64,000 nt of DNA from Sthenelais limicola (lineage: Eukaryota; Annelida; Polychaeta; Phyllodocida; Sigalionidae): assembly GCA_942159475.1 (NCBI GenBank), contig OW804098.1, positions 111,792,620 through 111,856,619 of the forward strand, read 5' to 3'. A program made the position numbers and the translations under genes. The notes below the pieces were generated by a model, which was not told the origin of the DNA, did not search any database, and was given only the letters and a program-made list of their open reading frames with translations. Shown piece after piece: positions 1 through 12,130 of the stretch (within the stretch, counting starts at the first letter, position 1; each line of letters begins with the position of its first letter).

Positions 1-999
1 TCCCTTCTTCTCCTACTCGATTTTAAAGGATGCCCAGCTGTTTCTACCAGCTAGCCCCCTTATCAGCTTTATGATACTGTGGATTGCAAAACCATATATT
101 TTCTGTACATTTGAATGTTCAGGTTTCAGTAGGCTTGAACGTGTGTGCATGGGTGGTGGTGGGGTGGGGCAGTGGATAGGGGCAGGCAGTGAGCATTTCG
201 GACCAATGGGGTAACCATGTATGGCCCCATCTATTCTATATTTCTTGCACATATTTATATTACAGGCAAGTGAAAGTGGGTTAGTAGTTTAGTTCATAGC
301 GTTGTTATTGGTGGTATAGGTATGTTTTTCCCTGATATTTCCTAGATATAATGTATATTATATAATTGTGTATTGACACCTGTAGCCGTGTTGTATATTT
401 TGTTTGTTTTATTTCATTCAGGACGTTTATACAGCAAGTCAAATTATAATAATAGTTTTGCCAATAGATCAGGTATGAGATGTCAACATAACTCAACTTG
501 AGAGGATCACAATAGCTTTCCTACTGACCTACTTTGCCATGTTTCTCGCTAAACTAATTAAGGAAGCAATTAATTAGCAGACAATTTGACTAGTGCTATA
601 TTGAGGATTCATGATTTTGATGTGTGGGCTGACACAAACAACCAAGTTCTTGTCTAAATTGTGAATGCTCTGATTAACTACCAACTTTGCGGCTGACCCC
701 AAACTTGGTAGGGAAACCACTAATGTATGGGCAAAACTCTAAGTGGAATACAGCAAGAAGTTGTTGTGTCATGGGAAAATCCAATAATGACTAGTGTCTA
801 TAGGTCTACAACATATATTGGTCACAGAAGTATAAACTCAAAGATCAAAAGCTATTAAAGTTCCCAGCTCATGTCTGTCCTCTGCCAAAGGAAAGTGTTA
901 TGACATGGCCTGACAATGAATTTTAACCATTCTGTTTATTCAAGGTCCTTTGGTCCATGTTTGAGACACAACCAAAGCAGTGTCAGGCCAGTTGCTCCC

Positions 1000-1165
1000 C
1001 GGTCTTAAGCCCCCCTGACTTAAGCCCCCCTGCCTTAAGCCCTCTGGTGTTAAGCCCCTGGCCAAAAGCCCCCTCGGTCAACCCCGCCTCCCACCCAAAA
1101 GCCTCCTGGTCGGAAACCCCCTAGGTCGAAGCCCCCTAGGCCATAAGCCCCGCCCCCCTATATGC
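1000..1165. repeat. TTAAGCCCCC minisatellite
   Basis: Degenerate GC-rich units (TTAAGCCCCC, CCAAAAGCCCCCT) in AT-rich surroundings. Repeated at 15345-15505 in the duplicate spacer. Confidence 0.7.
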
Positions 1166-2389
1166 ATAATAGGCCCCCTACACTGATGCATTAGAATGCA
1201 AAATATGATGATATTGGTGTTGTGCATAACATTGAAAATACTGAATATTGAAAAATTAATATTTTTAACGACTTGTTAACTTGCCTGCAATGAAACAGGT
1301 GAAACAAATAAATCCTTTATACAAAACTATCCCAAATGATAACCATGTCTTAAAAAGGATCTGTTATTATTATGGATGCTACTTACATATTGTATTTACC
1401 AATGACATCAGAGCCATAACCAACAGTTGTCTCAGCAGAAAAGAGGCCATGTTTTCCTCTTTAAAATCCATTAATCCACAAACAACTGAGCTTCTTCAAC
1501 ATAGGTTACTTGATTCATGTTAAATCACTTACTATGATCGCCAAGGGATATCTTCCTTTCCTCTACCACAGGAAGACGCACTAATGACTTTGCTTCTGCA
1601 TGTATACTTTAATTGCAACTGTTGTTGTTTTTACTGAATATGTTCCAGTTAAGCATCTTTCCTTGTCAAACTGATGTGTTTTCATGCAGAGGGTAAACAC
1701 TAAACATACTCCAAGCATTAACCTATAACATTGTATGTTATACCTTCATAAAAAGATTTGATCCCTTTCAATTAACTAGGAAAACCTGGTAAATGAATAT
1801 GACATATGGGTACAGATAGAAGTAGCAACCATGTTGCTCAATTACGAGAAAAAAATAAGTAAAAGATTCTTGACTATTATTCGATTTGAACAAAAATGGC
1901 TTCATAAATCTTGATGAAATTATACATGGATGCAGCTACCATAGTTACTAACTGACAAGAAAAAAATCAGCCTGAACATTTTGGCTGAATTGTTTATATT
2001 AAGACTTAATTATGAGAACAATATTTCAAAATTGGAAAATAGCTAATTGGGTTGAATAAAGCAGATCAGCACTTTTCAGCCTCAAATTTGCAAAAATAAA
2101 CGGCCAATGATTCTTTCATAAAGTATTTTTTACATGCTTTCGCCGACCGGAAATGAATAAAAAGTGGTGAAAGTTGCAACCGGCTACTACCGCTGAGGGT
2201 TGGTTACAAGTATCACTACCAACCTTAATACTGTTCTAATATAAATGTCTATTGAACTAATCATCTATATAGTATTAGTTTGGTCTAAACTGACATCATC
2301 ATTCTTTATGCACACAACAAGGTAGCTTAGATCCCTGGTCACTACACAAATAGTGTTCACAAAAGATGGTTGATATTTTGTTTTGAATA

Positions 2390-2706
2390 CATAGATTTCC
2401 CATGACGTCACCCAGTAGGCTGGGGAATCCTACTGGCCGCCATGTCCTGGGTCAGCTCTACCGTTGCCGTCTACGGTGCGGTTATCAAAACAAAGTTGAT
2501 AAGCCTCCCAAGGGTGGATACGTGGGTAATACTACAATAAAGGTAGATCATCTGACCTATCATGAAGGTATTGTTAAGGCAGATTAAAACTGGTTAAGGT
2601 TAAAACAGCCAGCCAGAAAATGGTATTTTCAAGTGTCGCAGCATACATAGCCATCTAACTAGACCCCAGACATGGCGATGGCCGTGATGTCAGTGAAATC
2701 TATGTA
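2390..2706. mobile_element. MITE with TA target, about 317 bp
   Basis: Inverted ends CATAGATTTC...TGACGTCAC and GTGATGTCAGTGAAATCTATG, flanked by TA. The duplicate near 20.73 kb reads GAATAGCC with no insert. This suggests a Tc1/mariner-type non-autonomous element. Confidence 0.75.
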
Positions 2707-3292
2707 TAGCTATTTGCTGCCTTATCCAAGCCAATACTTTCTGAAGCGTGCCATCTTATTGGGTAATCAGTTTCACATAAACTCCCCCTTACCCCTTGTC
2801 ACCTGTTTTATACAATGTTTCTGGTTAATCCTCTCCCAATAAAACATTAGACATGATTATTAGCTATTGTCTATGCTAGCAGTTTACCAGTCTAAAAAAA
2901 ATTACACAAACTGCCTTCACTGACCTCAAATACAGTGATCTAGAATCAACTATAGAAATTCCTGTCATGCACTGATTCACACACATGAATCGTGATGTCC
3001 ACTCTAACAGCTGACATGAAGGATTTCCCATGTATGGTTCAGTTCACAGAAATGTGTACATTAGAGTAAAAGCTACCGTATTAAATAGTTACAGTAACAA
3101 CATCTAATTTTCTTATCTCAGGGTGAACCATTTGGCACTCTTTCCTCAACATTATGAATGACATTTGAAATCTCTTTTTCATACTTTTGTATAACAAACT
3201 AATTTCAACTGAATCATATGAAAATGTTTTCCCTCTTGAAGCTTGTCTTGATTCATTGTACAGGATTAGTTTTGTCATGGCAAGAGAACATA

Positions 3293-3587
3293 TGGGTCAG
3301 ATTCTCAAAAAATATACAATTCGCCTTAACCAATCCCTTCAAATAACCCAAATTTCAGACGAAAATAAAGTTCAAAATACAGTTCAACCTAACCATACAG
3401 ATTGCTAGAATCAATGCAATGCCTAATATACTCGAATTTACCTAGTATTGGCCAAATTGGAGTCTAATTTAGCACAATATAAGCATAAGCATAAGCATTA
3501 GCAAAATAAAAGCATTTATATATATTATATATATATATACTAAATGAGTATTTCTGCCAATTGTACATTTTCTGAAAATCAAACCCA
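3293..3587. mobile_element. TGGGTCAG MITE, copy 1
   Basis: One of a family with ends TGGGTCAGATTTTCAG and about 235 bp length. This copy is lengthened by a TA-rich microsatellite near 3520-3540. Confidence 0.75.
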
Positions 3588-4505
3588 TATCTGTTTATTC
3601 ATTTATATAAGACATAACATGAGAGATTGTGCCATGTGCTAAATTGGTCACATTTTAAAGACCAAACTCAAATACATTTTGTAATTTTGTGCCTTGACTG
3701 TTTGGATATGTGTTACATAGCATATATTCATGTATATTATTTCGGAAAGCGTTTGAGGGTAAACGTTATTAGTGGTTGTGTCATGGGGAAATCCACTGGT
3801 TCACTTGTGCACTATAGGTCTACTATTTAGATTGATGACCACAGTATGGAGTGCACTTATGACAAAACATCTTCCCTTTAGTAATAATGAGTATCTCAGA
3901 TTTACTTTTATTCATTCTAAGGCTATTTTAGGCTTCAAATACAATACTATTTAAACAAGAAACTCAATTCATTCTGATGACACACTAGATATAACAATTA
4001 ATGCTTCATAGGCCTGTCTACATCAACTAATACGAATAACATTTCCCAATTAATTGTTTGGTTAGACCTCTAAATCAGACCAACAAATTTCATTTAGAAA
4101 GCAATATCATATCTGTACTAACATGTTTTACGTAGGTTTTAAAATTTGAATCCCTGAGACGGTGAATTCCTTTTAGGGATAAACAACTTTTTTATTTCAC
4201 TTTTTTATTCAACAGTCATACGGGTTAAGGTGAATATTGCCATGTCTACCTATTATTATGGTTTACAATTATGCCAACTCTTTATTGAAGGTTTATAAGT
4301 GTAGTGTCTAGTACTCTAAATCGGTAAAGACTCACGAATAAACAACACCAAACCCATATTTATTAGTCCTCGCTAGCCTTTCTGTTTAATGCTACATATT
4401 TCCAACAAGCACCTGGACGATTACCTAGTAGTTGACCTCACATTGCAGTGGGTGTAAGGAAAAGAATACGCAAGGTGAACAGGTGTGTAAATACAATAGA
4501 TACAT

Positions 4506-4913
4506 GTGATGGGTTTCAGGAAAATGAAATCATAAGTCGCAAAATTGATATTTTTCAAAGTGTTTTTTTCACAAGACCTCTTCATTAAAATGTACTGATC
4601 TTTAGATGGTTTATCACTTATAGTCATATAAATCCATGTAGCAAATTTCGGCACATTGTATTAAATATATCCTTGCGTTTTGAAGGCCTTTGTATGGAGT
4701 ATATTTAGTTACTTTACTGGTAATTACACATCCAGAAACATTGCAAACTTTTTTCAAAAATGAAAATATCAAATAATATAAAATATAGAAAATACTTATC
4801 AGGTGTCAGGTGTTTACTATCATTGGAATCACCTTAATCTCCTCTTTTCAAATATAATGATATCTCAAAATCCATATTTTGCGACTTATGACTCATTTTC
4901 CTAAAACGGATCA
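4506..4913. mobile_element. MITE family 2, copy 1
   Basis: Long inverted ends of the GTGATCCGTTTTAGG / CATAAGTCGCAAAAT type. The duplicate spacer lacks it near 22,741. Confidence 0.7.
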
Positions 4914-5445
4914 GAAATACAAGGATAAAGCAGAAAATCTGAAAAATATATGAAGTAAAAGCCAGGAAGCAACGTCTCCCAACTGTGGGGAGTATCGGTC
5001 CTACAGCAGCAAGCTGGTTAAACCAGTTCATGCCCAGCCCGGCTGACAAAAGTGAGACTTGCTTGCAGTGCCGATTCAGAACAGGGATAAACACTCATCC
5101 CAGTAAGCTATACTACTATGCATATGCAGAGACTAATAGTAATAGACTTAATAACGTCCATTTTGGGTACAATGCCCAGCAACCTATAAATGCTAGTCAT
5201 CAATCCTTTAATAGTGTGGAAGGTTCAGCCTAATTGATGACCACACTTTCACTTGTTAAACCATTTAATTTGCGAATTATTCCTCACCACCAAAGAAACT
5301 AAAATGAAAATCCCCGGGATCCCCACAGCGACAACCTTCTCTCCTCGCTATAACTTGTTAAACTAAACTGAACTAAACTAAAAGAAGTAGATTAATATAG
5401 TTATAATATGTCATAGGTAGCCTTACTATGATGTTACAGGAGGTT

Positions 5446-5728
5446 TCACCAAATTAATTCTTGGTATGTATTATTGGGTTTCCTTGAACCACGTACATCA
5501 GATGGAGTTCTGCCATTGTTATTGTTCACCACTGGGCCGGTAGATGTGTCACATATTTCTACATAGTCATTGTCCTCCACATTGACATATGTGGCTTGGG
5601 TGGATGGGGAAGATGCTGGTCCTGAATATGCTGCAGATTCTTGTGTATTGTTCATGGTGGGCATGGTGTTGCTTGTGGAGTTAGTCTCTGAGGAAGATCT
5701 TCTTTTTATATGAAACTCTAAGATCCAC
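5446..5728 (-). other. Gene A cytoplasmic tail exon (mosaic)
   Basis: The tail exon encodes about 94 residues. The membrane-proximal part (WILEFHIKRRSSSE, then MPTMNNTQE) is almost the same as in gene B. The distal part (GSRKPNNTYQELIW) is the same as in gene C, and B lacks the GSRKPN segment. Tyrosine motifs are SAAYSGP, TYVNV (a Y-x-N type Grb2-like site), DYVEI and NTYQEL. None is a strict ITIM, because the -2 residue is Ala or Asn. Confidence 0.75.
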
Positions 5729-8700
5729 CTGAAAAGCGTTCAATAAAAAACTTTAACCATAGTGATAAAGGATCAGTACTAATGTTAAAATTCATGGAGA
5801 TCAAACGCCTTTACCAATCACTTGCATTTGGTCCACACCAAAGCAAAATACAAAGAAGTAAATAAATGATGGAAATCAATATCTCAAAGTGACAGATGAA
5901 AGTATTATCACATTGCTTTCTGATGAAGATCTTTTAACTGGCACTGTTACAACAGACATCTTCCTCGAATAACATCAAATAAAACTACTCATATGGCAAT
6001 AGTGCTGTGTACTAAAGTGGTCTGGCCACTGTCAACAAAATTGTTGGTGATGAGGTAGTCAATAAGATTTTTGTGAAATTTATTGCATCGTCTTTGCATT
6101 GTCTTGTCATCGCTATGCCTTCAACAAAAGCCAGCGATGACAGATGATAAGTGGGCAATGTAAAAGTCAATAAGAAGTCGATGAGATTCCACATATAAAA
6201 GCATGAAAAAAAAGTTCCAGTTGCCAAGCTTTTTTTCCTTGTCGATGCCAAGATGATGCCACCATCGATAACCCTCCGCATCGCTGTGCATCGCCGGCAA
6301 TTACATCATCTTTGCATCAACAGTAGATGAACAAAATTTAATATTATCATATCTGAAGAATCTCTTAAAAGTCAGATTTTCGGAAAATGTACAATTAGCA
6401 GATCTACAAATTTAGGGAATTTTGAATCTTCTTTTTACTAAGATTACTACTGAAATTTAAATATGACTCAATAATATTTCTATTTTCCTAATTGAAATTA
6501 TAATAAAACTGTTACCTTATTAGTTTCAGTCGCTTAGAATATTGCACTCTTTGCTACAAAACTCATGTAATATTCATGTTCATTCAAACAACTTGTTAGT
6601 TAACCTGTATATAGCTTCCCAAACATGCTTCCCAGTTGAAAATGTTTAATAGTTTTGAAACTGGATACCGTAATTGTTAGGCACATTTAATAAAAAGAAG
6701 TTTAGTGGAGGGGCTCCTTAAAACTGAAATCATAGTGAGCAGTCAGAGCTGGTCACTATATAGGCTGATGCCTGGTACATATAGCGTCAATAAGCTGAGT
6801 ACATATAGCGTCACTGAGTTGTTGGGGCGCCATATTTCCCATTCATCCTACACTGACTTATATTTTCTTTATTTGTATTATTTCTAGATTTCCTCATAAT
6901 CCTCACCTTTTGTGACAGCAGCAGCAGGCTAATATAAGAACCAAGATGAAGAAACCGCCCGCCACTGCTCCAACGATGATCCATATGATATTATCTGAAA
7001 CATAGAAAATAAGGCTGAAAGCTTATTTTGAATATCCTGGAAGTGTTAATCATACTTTATAGAGGAGCCAATTTGGCAGAACGTGGTGGGGGGGTGGGGG
7101 ATGTAAGGAGAGAATATATTGAAAAAAGGGCAAAAATCATCATATTTGAAAAGATATGTTTGATGTTGAGTAAAGTTGCTAACTATTCACATAAGTTGAC
7201 CTTAGGAAGGGGTTTTGTGAATAAATCACTTTTAAAAATATCAATGTATCGACATGTGACTTTTCTGTAACACATATAATATTTGTTGTTTTTTTTGTTT
7301 TTGTTTGTCATTTATCTCTTAATTGGCAAAAACTGCACTGCGAATACATTAAGTAGTGATACTGTGGTCACTATACAACTTCAGCTTTCTCAGAGCCTCC
7401 TCAACTCATTGCATCAACGATTTCCTTGCTTCTATTCTACACAACGTTTTAGGTCTGCTTATGGTTTGCTTTCTTATTTTGCTAGAGCACAGAAGCCATC
7501 TTGAAATCAGCAAACAGTGATTGAATGAACAGGAAACAGTGAACAGATGGAATTGGTTGCTGAGCTTTGTATCTATTGACATTCAGCATTGTACTTCATT
7601 GGGAGGCCTCAAGATGCTCTTCTAAAAGTTGACGTGCTTAATTTGAGTGCAAGTTCTAAAGGACATTCTTTTAGGTAGCGGTCCAATAGTGCACTGTCAG
7701 CAGACCAATGGACTTGCTATTGATTTCATAAGTAAACAAGCAAGCCAGCAGAACTACTCTTTGCACTTATTGCGCTGAAAAAAGTAGAGTAGAGTATACT
7801 TCTTACTTGTAGAGTACACTGGATTAATCCACTTCTCAAGGCTTAGCAGAACCGGCCTTGTCTTTACTAGTCATGTAATTAGTTTTGTAAGTCTATATTT
7901 ATTTGTGACACTACCCGCTTTACTGACTTAGAACTTAGGACCACCTATTTAAGGTTAGGTTTAGGGTTAGTTTTAGTATTGATTTCTATTAAGTAACATT
8001 TGAAAGTGACGTCATCACCCGAATAGGGTCCTGCGCATTGTGGTTAGGGGAATCCCTGCAAACTAGCGAATAGTGCAAGCCGAGGGGTCTGCAAGGGGAA
8101 TGGTGCAAGTTGAGGGGTTTGTGAGGAAAAAATAAAAGGACAGTGATCAGTAGGGAATGGGCCACGTATAGCTGCAACCTGCAACTTGCAACTAAAAGTC
8201 AGCTCCGCGATGCAATGTGGGACCTACACAAGGTACCCGAATAAGTGTATACCAGGTTCAAATAGAAGCAAATGAAGAGCATTAGAAAAGGCTACTATGT
8301 AGAAGTGAACCCATAGTGAACCATAAGCACGGATACAAGCTGTCCAGTGGAATCACTGCTTTAGGGGTCATGATGTGAATTATTTCAGGTGATGGGCAGC
8401 CCCATGAATACAATCTATACATAACTCAAAACTGCAGCACATTTTTTACAACACATTTAAAGTGCTTGGTGGTGTTTTGATTCAATCATTTACAATATTT
8501 TATGTCTGATTGCAATTGTTTCATGAAATGACCATACATTTTCTAATATTACCTTTCCGTCTGGTCTGGGTGCAAGGGTGATGTTGTTCTGTTGTTCTAG
8601 CAATAGGTTGTGGGTTTACTACACCTTTTCTTTTCCAACACTCGCCAGGATCCCAGCTGTTTATATCTGGCTTTTCGTCTCCTGGACTGAAAACTAATAC

Positions 8701-8968
8701 AAGGGCCTTATTTTCATTCCCTAGAATTATCAATTCTATCTCATGTTATGGTACCTCAATAGGTTGTCTGGTAGATGAGACAATTATAAAGGATTTCCAA
8801 ACCTCCTGGCAAACATATCCAATCAGGATTTCCTGTAATCATTTGTGTAAAAATGAAATTTCAGATACAACTTTTAGATCATGCTTTCATCATTTATTCG
8901 TTTCTATTCATTTTCTTGGCTTCACAATTTTTTTCAAACCTATTGGGCGGGAGCATCATTGCTATTAC

Positions 8969-9826
8969 TTAAGAAATATTTCCCGAGGTTTTGTCTGCTC
9001 GCGGGTACTGTTGCCTGAGGGAAGTTTGAGGGCTTGCCCGAGAACTTCCGTCAGGCAACAGTACCTGCAAGCAGACAAAACCTCAGGAAAAAATGCTTTT
9101 AGATGCGATTTGATGAGATTCACTTCATGGGAGAGAAAAAAAGATAGACAAACCTTCTTTATTCTGGTCGAAAAACATCAGCCCATGCCATGAGAGTCAC
9201 CATACTGTTTACATGACCTGACCCGGAAGTGCGTGCATGGATCCGTATTTTACTGCACACGCAAAGAAGATGGAACGACCCTCGCTGCACGAAACTGACA
9301 AAAACCTCCTTATAGACAATATACATACACCAACTACTTCTTAAGCCGTCTCAAACTAGTATTTCATTTGATTAAGAACTATCTAAATTCTAGACTACAA
9401 TACATTATCACCTTGCGCCCCGTTTTTCGAAATATAAGAGTTCACATATACCCATTGCGTTTTGAAAAAAATCCTTCCACTTTTACTGCGGTTCCGGGTG
9501 CTAACTTCCGCCTTGCTCACTTGTCAACAGACATCATAGCGAAGGCTAGGGCTTTCACTCCGGGCGAACGTTCTCTTCTAAACTGTCCAAATTATCCCCA
9601 GTAAGCATTAAATCATTGTTATGCCCTGTTTTCAACACGTTCACGATTTCTAGATCAATTTAAATAGCGGTACCAACACTACACGGCGTGCCTCGACGAG
9701 ATGAGAATCGCCGGAAGTGACAGGGAACTATAGATCCCAGCCGACCAGTGATCCCTGGAGACGGAAGTAGCAGCGAGGTTCTATAGAGAAAAAAAACATC
9801 CCAGAATCTCATCAAATTGATTCTAA
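8969..9826. mobile_element. 0.86 kb insertion in gene A intron, with hairpin
   Basis: Present in A, absent in B at about 36,188. A hairpin at 8984-9084 forms the left part. Behind it and at the right end are inverted ATTTGATGAGATTC motifs (about 9108 and 9803). A weak ORF at 9368-9604 is not supported as a gene. Confidence 0.65.
8984..9084. repeat. Long hairpin in gene A intron
   Basis: Arms GAGGTTTTGTCTGCT and GGTACTGTTGCCTGA with inverse partners; the tip is GAGGGCTTGCCCGAG. Confidence 0.85.
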
Positions 9827-10149
9827 ACTGCTATAGTTTCAGAAAGTTCACTGAGTAAGAGTTCTAATAATGACTAAAGTTACTAACAGGAATGCATGAC
9901 CATTTTAATTTATCAACAGGTGGGTTTGCAAATAGTGTTTAAAGTAATGGGCGGACAGTTATATTTTGCCACAAATATTTGTTTGAGGGTTTTGTCAATT
10001 TGTAAAATCGCCTTAATAAAAATTGTAATATGTATTAATTTTTATTTCTACACAATAGTCGGACATATCTAAGATCATTCATGAAATTATTCCACACACA
10101 TAAGACACACTATAACATGTGATACTACCTGACTAAAATTCATATCTAC

Positions 10150-10506
10150 CTTCATATGCAATAGTAAAGTCAAGGTTAATATCCTTAGAGCTTATTCTCA
10201 GTGTGAATCTGCGGTTTTGGGGTTATTCTATCCTATGGCCTAGAGAGAGTGGAGCTGACGTCCCATGTTCATATAGAAGATTATAGCTTGTACCATTAAA
10301 ATAGTAGACATAGGCATATAAGGTGTTGCCCATTCCATATCCATGATTGTCTAGATAGATAGTACATCTGCTATTGTCCTGATCACAGAGATCATAATTA
10401 AGAGAATTGGTATAACAGCTGATTATAAGTCCACAGCTGGGTCCATTTACAATATTAGATATTGCACCTGGGAGTCTTGGTGGACAGTTGTAACTCATGT
10501 TGACTT
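10150..10506 (-). pseudogene. Gene A extracellular exon 2 with in-frame TAA
   Basis: This is a 357-nt exon of the same length and phase as the gene B exon at 36919-37275. The acceptor is TGCAG and the donor is GAAG followed by GTAGAT. The reading frame runs from EVNMSYNC to LGHRIE and meets TAA at 10223-10225. The same frame then continues open (PQNRRFTLRI to IAYE), so a single TAC-to-TAA change explains the break. Because the exon is phase 1 at both ends, skipping it would keep the frame. Confidence 0.8.
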
Positions 10507-10834
10507 CTGCAGTATAAACAAGATAAAAATGAGCAAATCAAAATACAGCAGTTGCACACATATTCCTAGATAATGTGTGCTACAAAACTTGTTGAAATTC
10601 AAAATGTCCTTGTAAATTCTCTCTATAGTATTATACACCTAGTAGAAAAAAATAAAAAGGTGACAAAACTATAACCAAAGCTGGGAGTGCACATAGGCAT
10701 GCAAAAGCATGCATCGGTTAAAATTGGGCTCTGCTTCACTGAGATATGTGCAAACTTGGATCTACCTGCAACTCTTATGAATGTAATTGCTATGTTCACT
10801 CTTGTTCTGGGTTTGCTTCAATCTGTCTTGTTTT

Positions 10835-11060
10835 GCTGGTTTTGAATTGAATTGAATTGAAAAACTTTTTTATTCATTTTGATAAAATGCTGAGGAAGAA
10901 GGTCACTCCAGCTAAATGGGAGGATTTCTGCATCTTCCAAATCTTTACAATATTGATATGTAGAAGAACAATCTTGACCTTGGTCACTGACACAGGCCGA
11001 GTCTCTACATCTTTTACTGGTTAAGTTTTTTAATTTAAATGTTCCATTCCTTTCCAACCT
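10835..11060 (-). repeat. (TTGAA)n-ended retroelement tail
   Basis: TTGAATTGAATTGAA followed by an AT-rich 3' end, shared by gene A and gene B (37610-37800), so it is older than their duplication. Coding remnants are too weak to name. Confidence 0.4.
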
Positions 11061-12130
11061 ATCTAAGCGTCATTTGACCAAAATTTGTATTTCTTTTTTT
11101 TTGTTTTCAAATGCTGTATTCGTCACAATAGTATGCACAGTTACACTTCATCTCAGTTCAGGATGATGTACACTATATAGAAAACTAATACATCAATAAT
11201 TAACTTTAGAAATACTAAAATGCAGAAAAACCTCAATCTGCGCTGTGTCACACAAATTCATGACAAACAAATTATCAACTTTTTACTTAATTTTATTCCC
11301 TGATCCTTTTAAGATTTTAAGACTTTTTTGGGGTGGCTTCACTTGATATGATTGCTCACCGGCAGCCATATTTTCTTCAACTTTAAATTCTTATATAAAC
11401 ATATAACATACAGCAGCTCTGAATAGTGATCGATTCAGTCCTAATTATAAGTTTACTTCCTACTAGTTATTCCAAATTCTGGTAACAGTAGGAAAAAATG
11501 GTACCTTAATTGTTGTATCATAATGGTATGTGAACCTATTTGTCTTTTTACTCACTACTCGACTGTACTCATTTTGTACTCTTTGAAGATACAAATAAAA
11601 AACATCTTATCTTATAATATGAATAAATGTGGTAAGATATTTGCAGTTTTGTTTAAGACTTTAAAAACTTATCAAGTCTTACCGGGCGCACACTGGAAAT
11701 AGTTGGCTAACATTTCAATATTGTCAGGCAAATAATTGCTCTCTCCTGCAGTGCAGTGATAGGATGACTTGTATAGCCAGGCTTTGTTTCTGCCCAGGTG
11801 TTGATATAAACATGGGTATTTAGCTATAACCATGCTGAGGTTGTGCTGTTCAGAAGCAATCAGGACTTCCCCCAGGGGACAGACCAGTTCACCTATGGTT
11901 CCATCCATGCCTAATTTCCAGTTGAAAAAAAAATGATCTAAGATTAATTTGATTAAAGGTAAATGCCTGTATTTAATCAAAAATGAAGAAATCACAGAAT
12001 TATTTTTAAACTTTGGATTGGATTGAGAATATCGGAGTGGGAACCCCAAAAGACCGCAAAAAACATGCACAATATTGTTTTCAAACTTCGTCTTGAGAAA
12101 AAAACATGGTTGGGGAAATACAAAAAGCAA

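Larger units (their letters stand above)
541..5660. repeat. Segmental duplicate: spacer downstream of gene A
   Basis: It is collinear with 14829-25430 downstream of gene C at high identity, once insertions are removed. Insertions only in this copy: a TA-flanked MITE at 2390-2706 and a 0.4 kb MITE at 4506-4913. Insertions only in the other copy: 16276-19887, 21819-22077 and 22912-24860. Older, weaker copies of parts of it lie at 58.1-60.2 kb, 29.5-31.1 kb and 44.8-44.9 kb. No gene is recognised in it. Confidence 0.8.
5446..11910 (-). pseudogene. Gene A: receptor-family paralog, probably inactivated
   Basis: Exons, from 5' to 3' on the minus strand: 11683-11910 (extracellular 1), 10150-10506 (extracellular 2), 8553-8720 (Trp/Cys motif and short stalk), 6907-6994 (transmembrane) and 5446-5728 (tail, stop TGA at 5446-5448). 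All junctions have AG acceptors and GT donors, and the phases (1,1,1,2) fit. Extracellular 1 holds CPLGEV and ends FQCAP; extracellular 2 holds a CGLIISC motif and ends IAYEG; exon 3 holds WDPGECWKRK. The membrane helix ends in four cysteines (CCCCHK), which could be palmitoylated. The tail has YVNV, YVEI and YQEL. Two defects: extracellular 2 reads GHRIE-TAA where gene B reads GHRMEYPQ (TAC to TAA), and no signal-peptide exon is visible upstream, where a retroelement tail sits at 13.7-14.8 kb. The family is not recognised. A null allele or an assembly error are alternatives to a fixed pseudogene. Confidence 0.75.

Noticed and set aside
1281..1523. 80-residue frame repeated at 15628-15870 (MPAMKQVKQINPLYK...)
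   Set aside because: The two copies are segmental duplicates. An old relative near 58.15 kb does not keep the frame, so conservation is at DNA level.
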